From positions 34,799,087-34,863,086 of the forward strand of contig OY759216.1 in assembly GCA_963662175.1 (NCBI GenBank): a stretch of 64,000 nucleotides of DNA, in the 5' to 3' direction. Every line of letters begins with the position of its first letter. Positions within the stretch are counted from its first letter, which is position 1. Below the pieces are notes generated by a model. The model searched no databases, was not told where the DNA came from, and saw only the letters and a program-made list of their open reading frames with translations. This stretch comes from Aradus depressus (lineage: Eukaryota; Arthropoda; Insecta; Hemiptera; Aradidae). Both the position numbers and the translations under genes were made by a program. This document shows, piece after piece, positions 33,277 to 44,549 of the stretch.

Positions 33277-35923
33277 TTTTAATATTTTTCATAATTTATC
33301 CATCCTTAACTGGAACGCTGACGGTATAAAAAACAGACGAACGATACTCTCGGACTTTTTAACTCGCTACACTACTGACACATTCAAATTGAAAGGATAT
33401 TCCATATACAGACAGGACAGACAAACCAGATTTGGAGGCGTCGCTGTTTGTATAAAAAAGAACCTCGCACACTCTCAGCTTCTCTTACCCACACTCCAAC
33501 AGCTGGAAGCCGTTGGGGCCACACTCACACTCAACAACAACAGAACACTTAACATAATTGCAGCATATCACCGACCAGGCATCAGAATACACCAGACGGA
33601 CTTTGAACACATATTCACTGGGGGGCCGACCATATTACTAGGTGACTTAAATAGTAAAAATACAATTTGGGGATGTAGACGGACAAACAACAACGGGACA
33701 AGACTCTTAAACATAATTAACAACCTAGGCGTACAGATATCAGCTCCGGACGAACCGACATTTTACCCTACACAACAGAGGTACCTCCCAGACATCTTGG
33801 ACATTGGACTAGTACAAAATTTTACACTACCCCTTTATCACGAACCACTGACAGAACTCGACTCTGACCATCTACCAGTCGTGTGTACCTTCGGAGTGAA
33901 TCCGAAACAGGCAGAACATCTGCCAAGACTGATACAGGGGAAAATAGACTGGGACACATTTAGATGTGAGATGGACAAAAACATAGAGATTCCTTTGCAT
34001 TACGACAACACTGAAGACATAGACGACTCATTACGAATGTTCACACAAACTATATATACCTCGATACACAACTCAACATATCATCACTACAAGGACCAAC
34101 GCAACATCCGACAAAACAAGGCCCCTACACGCATACTTGACATGATACACGACAAAAATACACTCCGCAAACACTGGCAACGAACACGCGATCCACAAGA
34201 GAAACGAGAGCTGAACCGACTGACGAGACAAATACGATGGGAATTGGACAATGACAGAATCAAAAGATACCGACAATACACCAGCGACTTTATGCCTGGA
34301 GACAGCAACCTTTGGAAGGAAACACGACGCCTCCTCAGACAAGACCCCGGCCTGCCTCCCCTGACAGACGGACAGAATACTGTAACAACGGACAAGGACA
34401 AGAGTGAGCTCGTGGCTCAGCACCTTGAACAGAAATTCAGAACTCATGACACACAAGATCACGAAACACACCACACAGTCCACGAATTTCTTTCCACCCC
34501 ACTCCACACTGCAGAACCACACGTACAGTACACAAACCCGTCCGAAATCATACTAAACATTCAGAGACTCCCCAACAAGAAGGCTCCTGGGGAAGACCTC
34601 ATCCCTAACATCATCTTGAAGAACCTGCCTCCAAGAAGCATCGCTTATATTACAGGGCTGTTCAATGGCTGCTTAAGGAGAGGATACTTTCCTGACGCGT
34701 GGAAGAATGCTATCGTGGTTGTCTTTCATAAGCATGGCAAGCCGAAACAAGACCCCGACAGCTATAGGCCAATAAGCCTTTTAAATTCTATGTCCAAACT
34801 TTTTGAAAATATAGTATATAAAAGACTTCTTACATATCTAGGAGGCACCATACCGACCCACCAATTTGGGTTCAAAGCCAAACACTCTGCGGTTCAGCAG
34901 CTCCAGCGGGTGACCGAGACGATTGTCCATGGCTTCGAGGCGAAGAAGTACACCACCGCCGTATTCTTGGATGTAGCCGCAGCCTTTGACACCGTTTGGC
35001 ATCAGGGGCTGTTATACAAACTGAAGAAAAGCTTGGTACCCAAATACATCGTTGGTCTTATATCCTCTTTTCTCCATGGCAGGACGTTCCAGGTTAAAGT
35101 GGGCAATGCATTGAGCAATCAGAAAATAATAACAGCTGGGGTCCCTCAAGGTGCTATTCTGAGCCCCCTTCTTTTCAGTTTGTACACCCAAGACATCCCC
35201 GAAACTCCCACGGCGACATTAGCCACCTATGCTGATGATACAATGATTGCCTGTCAGCATAGCATCCTCTCCGTTGCCATTGAACAGCTCCAGGAAGCCC
35301 TGACAGACGTTTCCCTATGGTTTTCAAAATGGAGACTCAAACTTAACATAAGGAAGACCGAAGCTAAAATCTTCGCTCTCCGCAGATTCTCCATAGAAGA
35401 ACAACGTCAGCTGCAAATTGATGACCTCCCAATTCTCTGGAATCCTAAGGACCAGGGTGTCCGCTATCTTGGAGTACTTTTGGATACACGACTCACATGG
35501 AAACTACACATTAACAGAAAACTACAGCTAGCATATTCACGACTCAACACTCTCTATCCTCTCATAAACAGAAACACGCCACTTAAACACACATGTACTA
35601 TTCTGCTATACAAGACACTCCTACTTCCACTTCTAACATACGCCTGTCCAGTCTGGATCGGTACCAGCAACACTAACATGAAACGATTACAAACATTTCA
35701 AAATAAAGTACTCCGAATAGCAACAAACGCACCCTGGTTTGTCAGGAATCACAAAATCCACGAAGAACTGGGAGTTCCTCTTTTTGCAGCTCACATCGAG
35801 AAACTAGTGAAGAACCACCACGAAGCCCTTGTGCATTGTTCTGGGGCTGTACACTACAGTCTTGGTGCGCCTACTCCTGGGAGGCGACTCAAACAAAGAC
35901 TGTACCAGGACTTTCTATTTTAA
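33263..35923 (+). CDS. Retrotransposon ORF2 (endonuclease / reverse transcriptase), endonuclease gapped
   Basis: This 886-aa protein has an AP-endonuclease-like domain first: LSILNWNADGIKNR at the start, LLGDLNSKNTIWG at about 127-140 and DSDHLPV at about 200. The reverse transcriptase follows, with NKKAPGEDLIPN near 440, PISLLNSMSKLFE near 510, PQGAILSPLLF near 630 and the catalytic ATYADD near 655. A C-terminal extension contains WKLHINRKLQLAYSRLN and the conserved TYACPVWIG. Between residues 30 and 45 the text runs directly from YTTDTF to KLKGYSIYR. The segment that in relatives carries the catalytic Glu (Glu-Thr-His) is missing in frame, so first-strand nicking is probably impaired. It would otherwise act by target-primed reverse transcription. 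Confidence 0.92.
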   Translation: MVDPNFNIFHNLSILNWNADGIKNRRTILSDFLTRYTTDTFKLKGYSIYRQDRQTRFGGVAVCIKKNLAHSQLLLPTLQQLEAVGATLTLNNNRTLNIIAAYHRPGIRIHQTDFEHIFTGGPTILLGDLNSKNTIWGCRRTNNNGTRLLNIINNLGVQISAPDEPTFYPTQQRYLPDILDIGLVQNFTLPLYHEPLTELDSDHLPVVCTFGVNPKQAEHLPRLIQGKIDWDTFRCEMDKNIEIPLHYDNTEDIDDSLRMFTQTIYTSIHNSTYHHYKDQRNIRQNKAPTRILDMIHDKNTLRKHWQRTRDPQEKRELNRLTRQIRWELDNDRIKRYRQYTSDFMPGDSNLWKETRRLLRQDPGLPPLTDGQNTVTTDKDKSELVAQHLEQKFRTHDTQDHETHHTVHEFLSTPLHTAEPHVQYTNPSEIILNIQRLPNKKAPGEDLIPNIILKNLPPRSIAYITGLFNGCLRRGYFPDAWKNAIVVVFHKHGKPKQDPDSYRPISLLNSMSKLFENIVYKRLLTYLGGTIPTHQFGFKAKHSAVQQLQRVTETIVHGFEAKKYTTAVFLDVAAAFDTVWHQGLLYKLKKSLVPKYIVGLISSFLHGRTFQVKVGNALSNQKIITAGVPQGAILSPLLFSLYTQDIPETPTATLATYADDTMIACQHSILSVAIEQLQEALTDVSLWFSKWRLKLNIRKTEAKIFALRRFSIEEQRQLQIDDLPILWNPKDQGVRYLGVLLDTRLTWKLHINRKLQLAYSRLNTLYPLINRNTPLKHTCTILLYKTLLLPLLTYACPVWIGTSNTNMKRLQTFQNKVLRIATNAPWFVRNHKIHEELGVPLFAAHIEKLVKNHHEALVHCSGAVHYSLGAPTPGRRLKQRLYQDFLF

Positions 35924-35990
35924 ACCCTTCCTTGTATTATATATTTGTGTAAAGCATAATTTTGCTGGCCCAAATAAATGTTGTTGTTGT

Positions 35991-36296
35991 TTTGTCATGA
36001 ATAAAATTTTGACATATCCAATTACCATTTTATGGTTCAACGGAAATAAATATTATTATTATTACATCTTTATTGCATTTTTACTTCTACAATTTTATAT
36101 TTTAGGTATATCTCCACTTCAAATCAAATAAAAATACGATATATTGCACAAAATTTACAATTTCAGGTGCAATATCATCCTAAGGCGACAAATATGAGTT
36201 CGACTAAAAGAGGAAAATTATATAACCAAGAAAAGTGCACATATATGTGGAATATTGTCAAATACATTTAAAAGCACGTCATAAAAAAATTCAGTG
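35991..36296. other. 3' flank of the Jockey-like element
   Basis: AT-rich DNA with att/tat runs. No gene or repeat family recognised. Confidence 0.5.
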
Positions 36297-36625
36297 TGCC
36301 TGTGAACACGATAACTCCCGATAGAATGAATGTATCGACACGAAATTTTATATGTAAATCCAGCTCCCTCTAACTACGACATCTAATGTTTTTTAGCTAA
36401 ATCAACCAAAGGGAAAAGTTAATTAGGAGTAGGCTTCACATAAAAAGTCTAATAACTGCCGATGTAATGAATTTATCGACACAAAATTTAGTATGAGGAA
36501 ATAGGAGCCCCTAAGTAAACTATTGAATATTAGCGCAAACTATCGACTATAGAGAAGGAGTAAAAATTTAGTTGATTAGTTCGTTCTGGGGAAGTACATT
36601 GCCGGAGATTCACTTTGTCTTGTTC
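36297..36625 (-). mobile_element. R500 repeat, partial copy
   Basis: It contains gaacacgataactcccgata, gtatcgacacgaaattttat, gtatgaggaaataggagccc and the end ctggggaagtacattgccgg. The outer left end is missing. Confidence 0.8.
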
Positions 36626-36760
36626 TGTTTTTCATTTTTTGATCAGCGGATTTGTTTTCCGAAAATAAAACAAGAAGTTTTATAACTCAACACCACTTTT
36701 TCGGCCGATTACATAACATCCCCATTACTATGTATAGCTGGGGAAGTACTAACATAACTA
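36626..36760 (+). mobile_element. R500 end fragment, opposite orientation
   Basis: It follows the previous copy head to head and carries cttttt.cggccgattacataac and gtatagctggggaagtact. The pair may be a single foldback-like insertion. Confidence 0.65.
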
Positions 36761-36773
36761 TTTTCAGAACTGG

Positions 36774-36958
36774 GACAAGCACCCATTGGTTATAGAAACA
36801 AGCACCTATTGGTTATTGATACAAGCATCCATTGGTTATAGAAACAAGCACCTATTTGTTATAGAAACAAGCACCCATTAGTTATTGAAACAAGCACCCA
36901 TTGTTTATTCAAACAAGCACCCATTGGTTATTGAAACAAGCACCCAATGGTTATTGAT
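36774..36958 (+). repeat. 23-bp tandem array
   Basis: About eight copies of acaagcacccattggttatt plus gaa, with variants (gttatagaa, cctattggtt). Non-coding. Confidence 0.9.
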
Positions 36959-37177
36959 AATGGTTGGTAACCTGATTCCTTTCCAGGGAGGATCTCGGTC
37001 CTGAACTTGCCACTGTACATAATATTATGACAACAGCTCTAATGAACCTCAAGATATCTTATCAGATTATGCAACCACAATAATATGATAATTTGTGTAA
37101 TTTTTCAATTTATGATGATCTACCCTAATAGGGGTCAGACATTTAATAGTTATTGATAAGAGGAAATTTTAAAAAGT

Positions 37178-38033
37178 TGTGGGTGAATCACCAGCAATAA
37201 CGTACTTCCTCTGCGCGAATTTTTTTGGGCTCTGAAACCAACTGCTAAAACCGATTCGCTTGAAAATCAATGTGTCTTACTCGGAAGCTTATGAATTCTC
37301 TTACTATGTTTCGTGTTGACACACTCACATGATACCCTTTCCTTCGGCCGATTTTGTTGAACATCCAGTTATATGGGTTTGTTATTACAAACCCCCTCTT
37401 CTTGCTGTCGTCCTTTTAAAGTTTTAGATTGACACATGAAATTTCGTGTTGATAGATTCATTACTTAGTGAAGCAGGGGCAGTTGCGATGGCTGGGGCAT
37501 TTACAGAGGATGGAACCAGACAGATTGCCGAGGAGGATAATGGAGGGACACCCGGGAGGACAAAGAAGAAGAGGTAGACCCTGCTTACGTTGGCTGGAGG
37601 ACGTGGAGGATGACCTCAGAACGATGGGTGTGAGAAGATGGAGATGGGAGGCCGAGGATAGAGAAGAATAGCGGAAGATCGTTGCGGAGGCCTAGGTTCT
37701 ACAAGGACCGTAGGAAAGAAGATTCATTACTTTTGCAATTACTGTTTTTTTGTGTGCTAAATTCCCCCGCTGCTTCTATACTATGTCCCATTGACGGATT
37801 TGGTTGAAAATTAATAGGTGTCGTTCTTATGGGGGTTTGAACACACATACGTAATTTCGTGTCAATATATACATACATTTTACCGAAAGTTATTGGGTTT
37901 ACAAACACACACAAAAACAAGATTTTTCCTCCCATTTTAGGAATCAGTGGGTCGGAGAACATGACATTCCGGTGAAATCTCAACAACAAATTTCTGGCCG
38001 CTTACATAACTTCTCCTATACTTCTATATTATA
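37178..38033 (+). mobile_element. R500 repeat, split by a non-LTR fragment and cut by a SINE
   Basis: It starts gtgggtgaatcaccagcaat. The block ending gtgttgatagattcattac is interrupted at 37467-37719, and the repeat resumes with ttttgcaattactg. Its final end after acataacttctcctatactt is cut by the SINE at 38034. Confidence 0.78.
37454..37732 (+). mobile_element. Short 5'-truncated non-LTR fragment with 13-bp target duplication
   Basis: The plus-strand frame reads LRWLGHLQRMEPDRLPRR then RRRGRPCLRWLEDVEDDLR, followed by stops. It matches the protein tail of the element at 27574-28160 but with clear divergence. The repeat agattcattactt occurs at 37454-37466 and 37720-37732, so the insert is 253 bp. 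It sits inside an R500 copy. Confidence 0.88.
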
Positions 38034-38392
38034 GGTTAGGTTAGGTTTTATGACTCATGCCCGGGCTTTAACTACGAGGTCATATCGCCTACTACCAGAG
38101 CGCTCTTTCGTCACTCTGGTGGACATGAGCCCGACTCTACTGTGGGAGTCCTAAATTTTGCCTACCCTAAATTTTTATTCACCTAGGGCAGGGGTCTTTA
38201 ACGAGTATCTGACATCGTACAGGCTCGGGACCATCGCTTAACGTCCCATCCGAAGGACGGCGTGCTTAAGTTTATTTTACCTCCCAGATAAAATAAACTA
38301 AGGGCCTCGGTCGGGCTACGAACCCACGACCTTGAGCTCAGAAGTCAAGCACGCATACCACTGAGCTACCGGCGCCCCCTTTCTATATTATA
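38022..38392 (-). mobile_element. tRNA-derived SINE, full length with 12-bp target duplication and telomere-like tail
   Basis: The minus strand opens gggcgccggtagctcagtgg and ends gcccgggcatgagtcataaa. The tail is acctaacctaacct, two units of the insect telomere repeat. The 12-bp flank ttctatattata is present at 38022-38033 and 38381-38392. It is among the best preserved copies in the window. Confidence 0.93.
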
Positions 38393-39139
38393 TATCACAT
38401 GTCCCCAAGAAAACTGTCGATATTAAAAAATAAGATGTTTACAGGAGATGAAAATGAAAATTGATAATTTTCAGATTAGCTAATCTTCAAAATAATATTT
38501 ATACAAATATTAAATTTTGTATAGAGCATTAATGAATACTAATAGTGTACATGTTCATAATCTTTGTTTAAAGATGATAGCCTCCCCAACTGTTACTAGT
38601 TTTCTTCCTGTTATATGTTCTGATCATTAGAAAAAATAATTGTTTTTTTTGTTTTATTCCCAATTCCTTTCTATAACTTGCGGATAAACCATGTTCAAAA
38701 ATTGTCACAATAAAAGGTAATTAGGAGAAACACGAAATAACATCTATATTCTTCATTCATTTACATGTGTTGTTATGTTAGGAATATTATACATCCCAAT
38801 AGTATTTAGAAAAATTTAGGAATAAAAGCATCTAAGAAAAACATGTCTAAATGCTTGTCATAAAACGAAAATATTCCACGGTTAGTGATGTGCGATATAT
38901 ACATCAGGGTTCATTATTAAACTTATATGGAAAAGAAATGTATCTTATTTAACTTAAATATTCACTGTGGTGTATAAATATTGTATCAACATTGTAACTA
39001 TTTAATAGTTTTTACAATATGTTTTGATTTTTAAGAATGGGGAGCCCACAAAATCAAAACTTTAATTAGATATTCAAGAATACTGGCAACACTGTCTCCA
39101 TATCAGCCTATCCAATCATCAAATATTTAAATCTAAAGT
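38393..39139. other. AT-rich spacer, no gene seen
   Basis: No motif or repeat family recognised. Confidence 0.55.
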
Positions 39140-39431
39140 GGGTGCCCGGTAGCTCGGAGGTGCTTGCTTACTGAACTGAAGGGCATTCGAAACGAGACCA
39201 AAATTTTAACTGGAAGGTCCTCCTCCAAGGAAAAAACCTTGACGCCGTCCTTACGAGTTACTCGTCAGTCTTCACCCTACCCTAGGTGAATAAAAAGTTA
39301 GGGTAGGCGAAATTTAAGACTCCCATAGTAGAGTCGGGCTTACGTCCAGTAGAGCGATAAAAGAGGGCTCTGGTAGTAGGCGATATGACTCGTATTTAAA
39401 CCCCATACCAGGCATGGTCGCAATAACTAAC
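39140..39431 (+). mobile_element. tRNA-derived SINE, diverged
   Basis: The head ggtgcccggtagctcggagg is present, the B box is decayed (gggcattcgaaacgagacc), and the end is ccaggcatggtcgcaataac. Confidence 0.83.
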
Positions 39432-41269
39432 TTTAGCTCTAATTATTTGGGTGTTTTTTTTTTTAATTTAGGAAAATTCAAGTGAAATTAGAAGAAAATG
39501 TATACCGGTTTCACCAGAACAATAAAAACCATATCAGATAACACTAGCATGCAAATTTACAAAATAGATATCTGTGCCAGAGGCAATATTGGCTCACTAT
39601 CACAATAATTACTAATATTTGCAGATTTTGGAGCAGTACTTCCTTTATAGATTGCGAAAAGATGGTCGTATATCACATAACAATACATAACGGTATTTAA
39701 GCCTTACAGGTTGACAAGTCACAATTTATACTAACTGGCTGATCATTTACAAAAAATATTAGAGCCAAAATAATTGACAAGTGACTGTATGTCAATTGAC
39801 AGCGTAATTGTATGAATTAGCAGCTTAGTTTGGACGATTTAATCGAAGTTGACTTCCTAGTGCATAGACAGAGAATTGACAAATAAATAAAAAAGGTACT
39901 CACAGAATGGAGACAATATTTAGAGGTAACTTGAGGCATACATATATGACTAGACTCTTCTTCATTTCTGTGTCGCAAAATTGCATCTCAAGGTACGTTC
40001 CGTGCTGAACGTAAGGTTTTTTAAGCGGAACATTGAACTCGATCAGCTAGAAATCTCAAAGAATAACTTGTAAAACCAGAAATTGAGTTAAGAAAGATTA
40101 AAGCAGAATATATACAAACAAACATACTTTACCCAGGTTACATTAATCCCATGAAATCGCAATTTCTGTGAAGAATTGAACGACAAAAAGTTGGTTTTCA
40201 TTCCAATTCAATAATTAGACAACAAAAAGAGCCATAAAATCACAGATCAGAAAAAAAAAATTACTTATGGAAAAAGCGGGAAGGCAGCCATATCATTCAA
40301 GAAAAATCAAATTGCTTTTAATCACTGCCTTCTCGATAATATGTTGGCAAAATATTATGAGATAAATATGAGGCATCCAATAAATGATTTAACATCAGAG
40401 AAATTAATTACTATTAATTGACATTAAAAGAATTTTGAACGTAGAAAACATTCGATCAATAAACTAATCTATAAAACAATGTAGTACATCCTTTGACCGC
40501 TAGAGTGCGAGCTGCTGATTTCTATGGTAGTCAGTAGATAGCGTTGACTATATCTTATACCTACTTGTAACTTGAGTTTTTGAATGAACCCACAAAATTT
40601 CTGATTTAATACAAAGTAACATGAAATACCACACATATTAAGTGTTAGGCTCATTAAACAAGCACTTGGCCAGATTGATATTCTACTCAAAGAGAATGTT
40701 GTCGCAGAACTGTTGAGGTAGACGGATAACTTCGATTAGAAGGATATCCTCAGAACATTTTTGACATCTCGATGACGCAAATTGATCAGTGTACTACAAA
40801 AATTACAGTATCATTTTCAAAATTTGGCCTCCAAAAGGCCTATTTGTTTTGCCGTTCCAACCAGATTATTTCGAAAACATTCACCATTTTGGTGTTCTGT
40901 ACAAAATTTGAAGAGGCTTCCTTCCTAACTTTTTTTTTAAACAACCCAATATACCTATACTAGTGGAATATTTAAATCAAATTTTGCACGTTACTTTGGG
41001 CGTATCTCATGCTCTATTATATAATATAAAAATTTGAAAAATTATAAAGAAAAGAGTAAAAGAAAATATGTTTAAATGTTACCGATTGGTACCGTCAAAA
41101 AAAATAACTAAAAAAATGTTAATTTTGACTTAATAAACAACATTTTAAAATTTGTTTTTAAATGTTAATGTATGTTAAGCAGATTTAAGCCTCATCATTA
41201 ATGAATTGTAAAATCGAGTCCATCCCCATCTTCATAGCTGCAATGTAATTTGAGCTATTACCATTTTAG
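39432..41269. other. AT-rich spacer, no gene supported
   Basis: At about 39905-39950 the minus strand has an ATG-led stretch ending at a good donor (tct|gtgagt), but its phase does not fit the transporter exons. No homologous exon follows, so it is not called. The remaining open frames have no motif. Confidence 0.5.
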
Positions 41270-41467
41270 AGGGCGTCGGTAGCTCAGAGGTAGCGTGCTG
41301 CATCGCGGGTTCGGAAACCCGGTCGAGGCCCTCAAGGTGAAAAAACCTCGAGCATGCCGTCCTTCGGTAGGGACGTTAAGCTGGTACCCAGCCTGTGCGA
41401 TGTCAGGTACACGTTAAAGACCCCTAACCCAAGTGAAATTCTAGGTAGGCAACATTTAAGGCTTCCC
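41270..41467 (+). mobile_element. tRNA-derived SINE, 3'-truncated
   Basis: The head gggcgtcggtagctcagagg and B box cgggttcggaaacccggtcg are intact. The body continues through gtccttcggtagggacgtta and stops after gcaacatttaaggct, so the last third is lost. Confidence 0.85.
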
Positions 41468-41720
41468 CTTTTATATTCAGGAATAGGGCATCTTCGAGTT
41501 GTAATTTTCAGTAGTGACTCATAAATGTAACATATAATTGTTAACGCAATGGACAAAGGCACCAACAGCAGTTAGTTGTTCCGACATATTTACATTGGCC
41601 CAAACTGGAACATACTGAGGAAAGGCCTAATGTGTGGAGCCCTTGTTATGCGAAGATAATGCAAAGTTGAGGGAAATTCATTTGTTATCTGATACGAGTG
41701 CCATGTCTTATATTGTTAGT

Positions 41721-42035
41721 CAGTTATTGTGACTCATACCCGGGCTTTTAACTACAAGGTCATATCGCCTACTACCAAGAGCGCTCTTTCGTCACTCTGG
41801 TGGACGTGATCCCGACTCTACAGTGGGACTCCTAAATTTTGCTTATCCAGGTTTTTTCACCTAGGGTATGGGTCAACAAGTACCTTACATTGCACAGGTT
41901 CGGGACCATCCCAACCGAAGGACGGCGTGCTTAAGGTTTTTACACCTCCCAGATAAAAACCCAAAGGGCCTCGGCCGGATTTCGAATCCTGGATCTTAAA
42001 CTCGGTAGGCGCTATCTCTGATCTAACAGCGCCCT
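41721..42035 (-). mobile_element. tRNA-derived SINE, head decayed
   Basis: The tail end gactcatacccgggctt and the central block cgctctttcgtcactctggt are well kept. The tRNA-like head is scrambled around ctatctctgatctaacagcg. Confidence 0.83.
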
Positions 42036-42222
42036 TCAGACGTCACAACTATGCCTTATAGTTTTCTTTTTTGTAGCTTCTCCTTTGGAAATTATTTCTA
42101 TATATTTTTTTAATTTAATATTATTAGTCTAAATAACTTAAAAAGAGAACCTTTTGACGTAATTCATTCAACAAATCTCTATAAAATATTAATTACCTTC
42201 TAAACAAATCGAAACATAGTGA

Positions 42223-42560
42223 GGGCGCCGGTAGCTCAGTGGTATGCGTGCTTGTCATCAGAGCTCAAGATCGTGGGTTCGAAACCCGACCGAGGCCCTT
42301 AGTTTATTTTATCTGGGAGGTAAAATAAACTTAAGCTCGCCGTCCTTCGGAAGGGACGTTAAGCGATGGTCCCGAGCCTGTACGATGTCAGGTACTCGTT
42401 AAAGACCCCTGCCCTAGATTGATTAAAATTTAGGGTAGGCAAAATTTAGGATTCCCACAGTAGAGTCGGGCTCATGTCCACCAGAGTGACGAAAGAGCGC
42501 TCTGGTAAGAGGCGATATGACCTCGTAGTTAAAGTCCTGCATGAGGCATAAAACCTAACC
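42223..42560 (+). mobile_element. tRNA-derived SINE, full length
   Basis: It opens gggcgccggtagctcagtgg, has the B box gggttcgaaacccgaccgag, and ends gtcctgcatgaggcataaaa with tail cctaacc. The flanks tcgaaacatagtg and tcgaaacagtg look like a slightly decayed target duplication. Confidence 0.92.
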
Positions 42561-44549
42561 TCGAAACAGTGTTACTGTTTAATGTCTCTAGTAATAAAAT
42601 AATTCTTCACATAATTATTTTTAAATGTTTTCTCTTAGTCTAAATTAACTTAATATCTTTGTTTTTATTATTAACAGTATTCATTTTCCAATTATCCATT
42701 TGATAAATATTACCTCCATTTAAGAATTTCAATTTCATTTATTTTCTCTTGTTTAATTCTATTATATTATTTTTTAGGTTATAATAATTGTTGTTATTAG
42801 TGTCATTTTAGCTTCTCTTTATTTATTATTCTACTCTTTCTAGTTTTCATTTCCGATATTGTTGTGGGCATAACTCAAAAAGTAATGTTTCTGAAATTGA
42901 CTGTTACCTGACTTCCTGACTTAAGTTTCAGGCAATATTGCATATTTATATAACAACTCACTACATTCATATAACTCCTACACTCACCTGCTCAATAGTT
43001 GTTATCCATTTGAGCTTATGTTACCTTTATTTCCTACCTCATAATAAATCTCAGACTCAAAACAATTAAGGAAACAAGAAAAAGATAAAATACAACAGTT
43101 TACCATAAATACTGATCGTATATTATCAATGTCTCACTGAGGAGAGTAACAGACAAAATTTATAAATTAAAGAAAATAAAAAACAACATGGCGGGTTAGC
43201 AAAATAAACATTTCATTACTTCATAATATTGTTTATGAATGATGACAATAAAATAAGACTGACTGCGGTATACTATGGCGGGGCCAGACAACAAAACAAA
43301 ATGGACTTTAGGTATATACATTTTTATGTTTATTTACTTCTTGACTGATGTATAATTTTTTTCTTAAACTTTCTGATTTCAATCCACAAAAATAAAAATA
43401 ATTTTGTTCAAGAATTACTTGGTAAAGTTTTCTTTTTTGTCTTTCAACCATACTCCTTCGCCTGTCTTATTTTGTGTACAATGAAATTGATAAATAGACA
43501 GTAATTGAATCTACATCATATTTACTATATAATAGTCTTTTCTATATATAATTGTTAATTATTAATCAAGTAATGAATATGAAATTAATTCAATTATAAT
43601 AACATTGTACATAGTTGTATAGAACAGCGCGCGCTGCATTACAATTGTTTATGTATGTTCTTATACATACAATAATTTACGAGTATTATTTCAGAATAAA
43701 TACATTCACAAAGTATAATTCAAAATTGTTTTTCCATGCACAGAACTAATCACAAATGAACTTTACAAAGAATGGAATATAAAATAATATAATATTTCTG
43801 ACCGATTTACATAACTTTCTTTATATTTCGTAGCTAAATAAAGGGCTAAAAAAAGACCTAATCTTATTGACGAGATCTAATGAGTTAATTACTAAATAAT
43901 GTGGAGAAAAATTAATAACATTATTTAATAGTTTATTGAAAAATGTGTACTGTTTTCATCTATTTTCTTTAAGTATCGTTATTATTTTTTCTTTCCCCCA
44001 TCCTTTTATTTAATTATATTAATATTTTTTAAAATAATAATTATTGTTGTTATTAGTACCATTTTAGTTGCTCTTTATTTATTATTACTACTTCTCTATT
44101 ATTATCTAATTTAAATGATTTTTATATGTACCTACATATTTTTTACTATCGTCTAAAATTTGTTTTCTTGATTTCTTTCTTATTGTATGTATCATTGTGT
44201 TCTTATTGTATTTTACTTATAAATTTGTTGTTTAAATTAAAGCTTTTATTTTCTGTTCAATTTTATCATATTATTATTATTATATCTTGTTGAAAAATTA
44301 TTGTTATTCTTCCACAGAGATAATGTAAAAATATCTGTATGCATTTATTATTAGTATTTTCGTTTGTAAATTTATTTAAATAAGTTAACAAATTGTATAA
44401 AATGTATACTAGGCTCAATCTCGTCAATGAAGATTATTGTCATTTAATTAATAAGATAATCCAAATACATTTTTGATATTGCAAAAACAATTAAAAACAA
44501 AGAACTTGTCTATTTTTATATTGTCTAATTCCATAAAAATACATAGTAT
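42561..44549. other. Very AT-rich spacer
   Basis: No gene seen. 43798-43840 holds a short R500 end scrap (gaccgatttacataactttc). The ttgttattagt-rich stretch at 42785-42830 recurs with changes at 44045-44090 (gttgttattagtaccatttt then ctctttatttatta), a diverged duplicate of unknown kind. Confidence 0.5.

Larger units (their letters stand above)
31640..35990 (+). mobile_element. Jockey-like non-LTR retrotransposon, near full length
   Basis: The 5' untranslated region is about 220 nt and includes gcggatcaaatttgatccgc, a perfect palindrome. It is followed by ORF1 (31858-33276) and ORF2 (33263-35923), overlapping by 14 nt. The 3' region has aaataaa and a tgttgttgttgt tail. Both ORFs are uninterrupted and rich in CA-biased codons, unlike the host exons, so the copy is young. 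The exact ends are uncertain; no clean target duplication was identified. Confidence 0.9.

Noticed and set aside
34073..34522. Minus-strand open frames inside the Jockey-like ORF2
   Set aside because: Shadow frames of the CA-rich retrotransposon ORF, with no motif.
36774..36958. CRISPR-like array
   Set aside because: Units are contiguous direct repeats without unique spacers and the DNA is eukaryotic.
39900..39955. Minus-strand ATG stretch ending at a good donor (tct|gtgagt), a possible extra first exon
   Set aside because: Its length (36 nt) and phase 0 do not match the transporter exons and no acceptor partner was found.
42223..42300. tRNA gene at SINE heads
   Set aside because: A and B boxes are present but the acceptor ends do not pair and the sequence continues into the SINE body; all copies share this.
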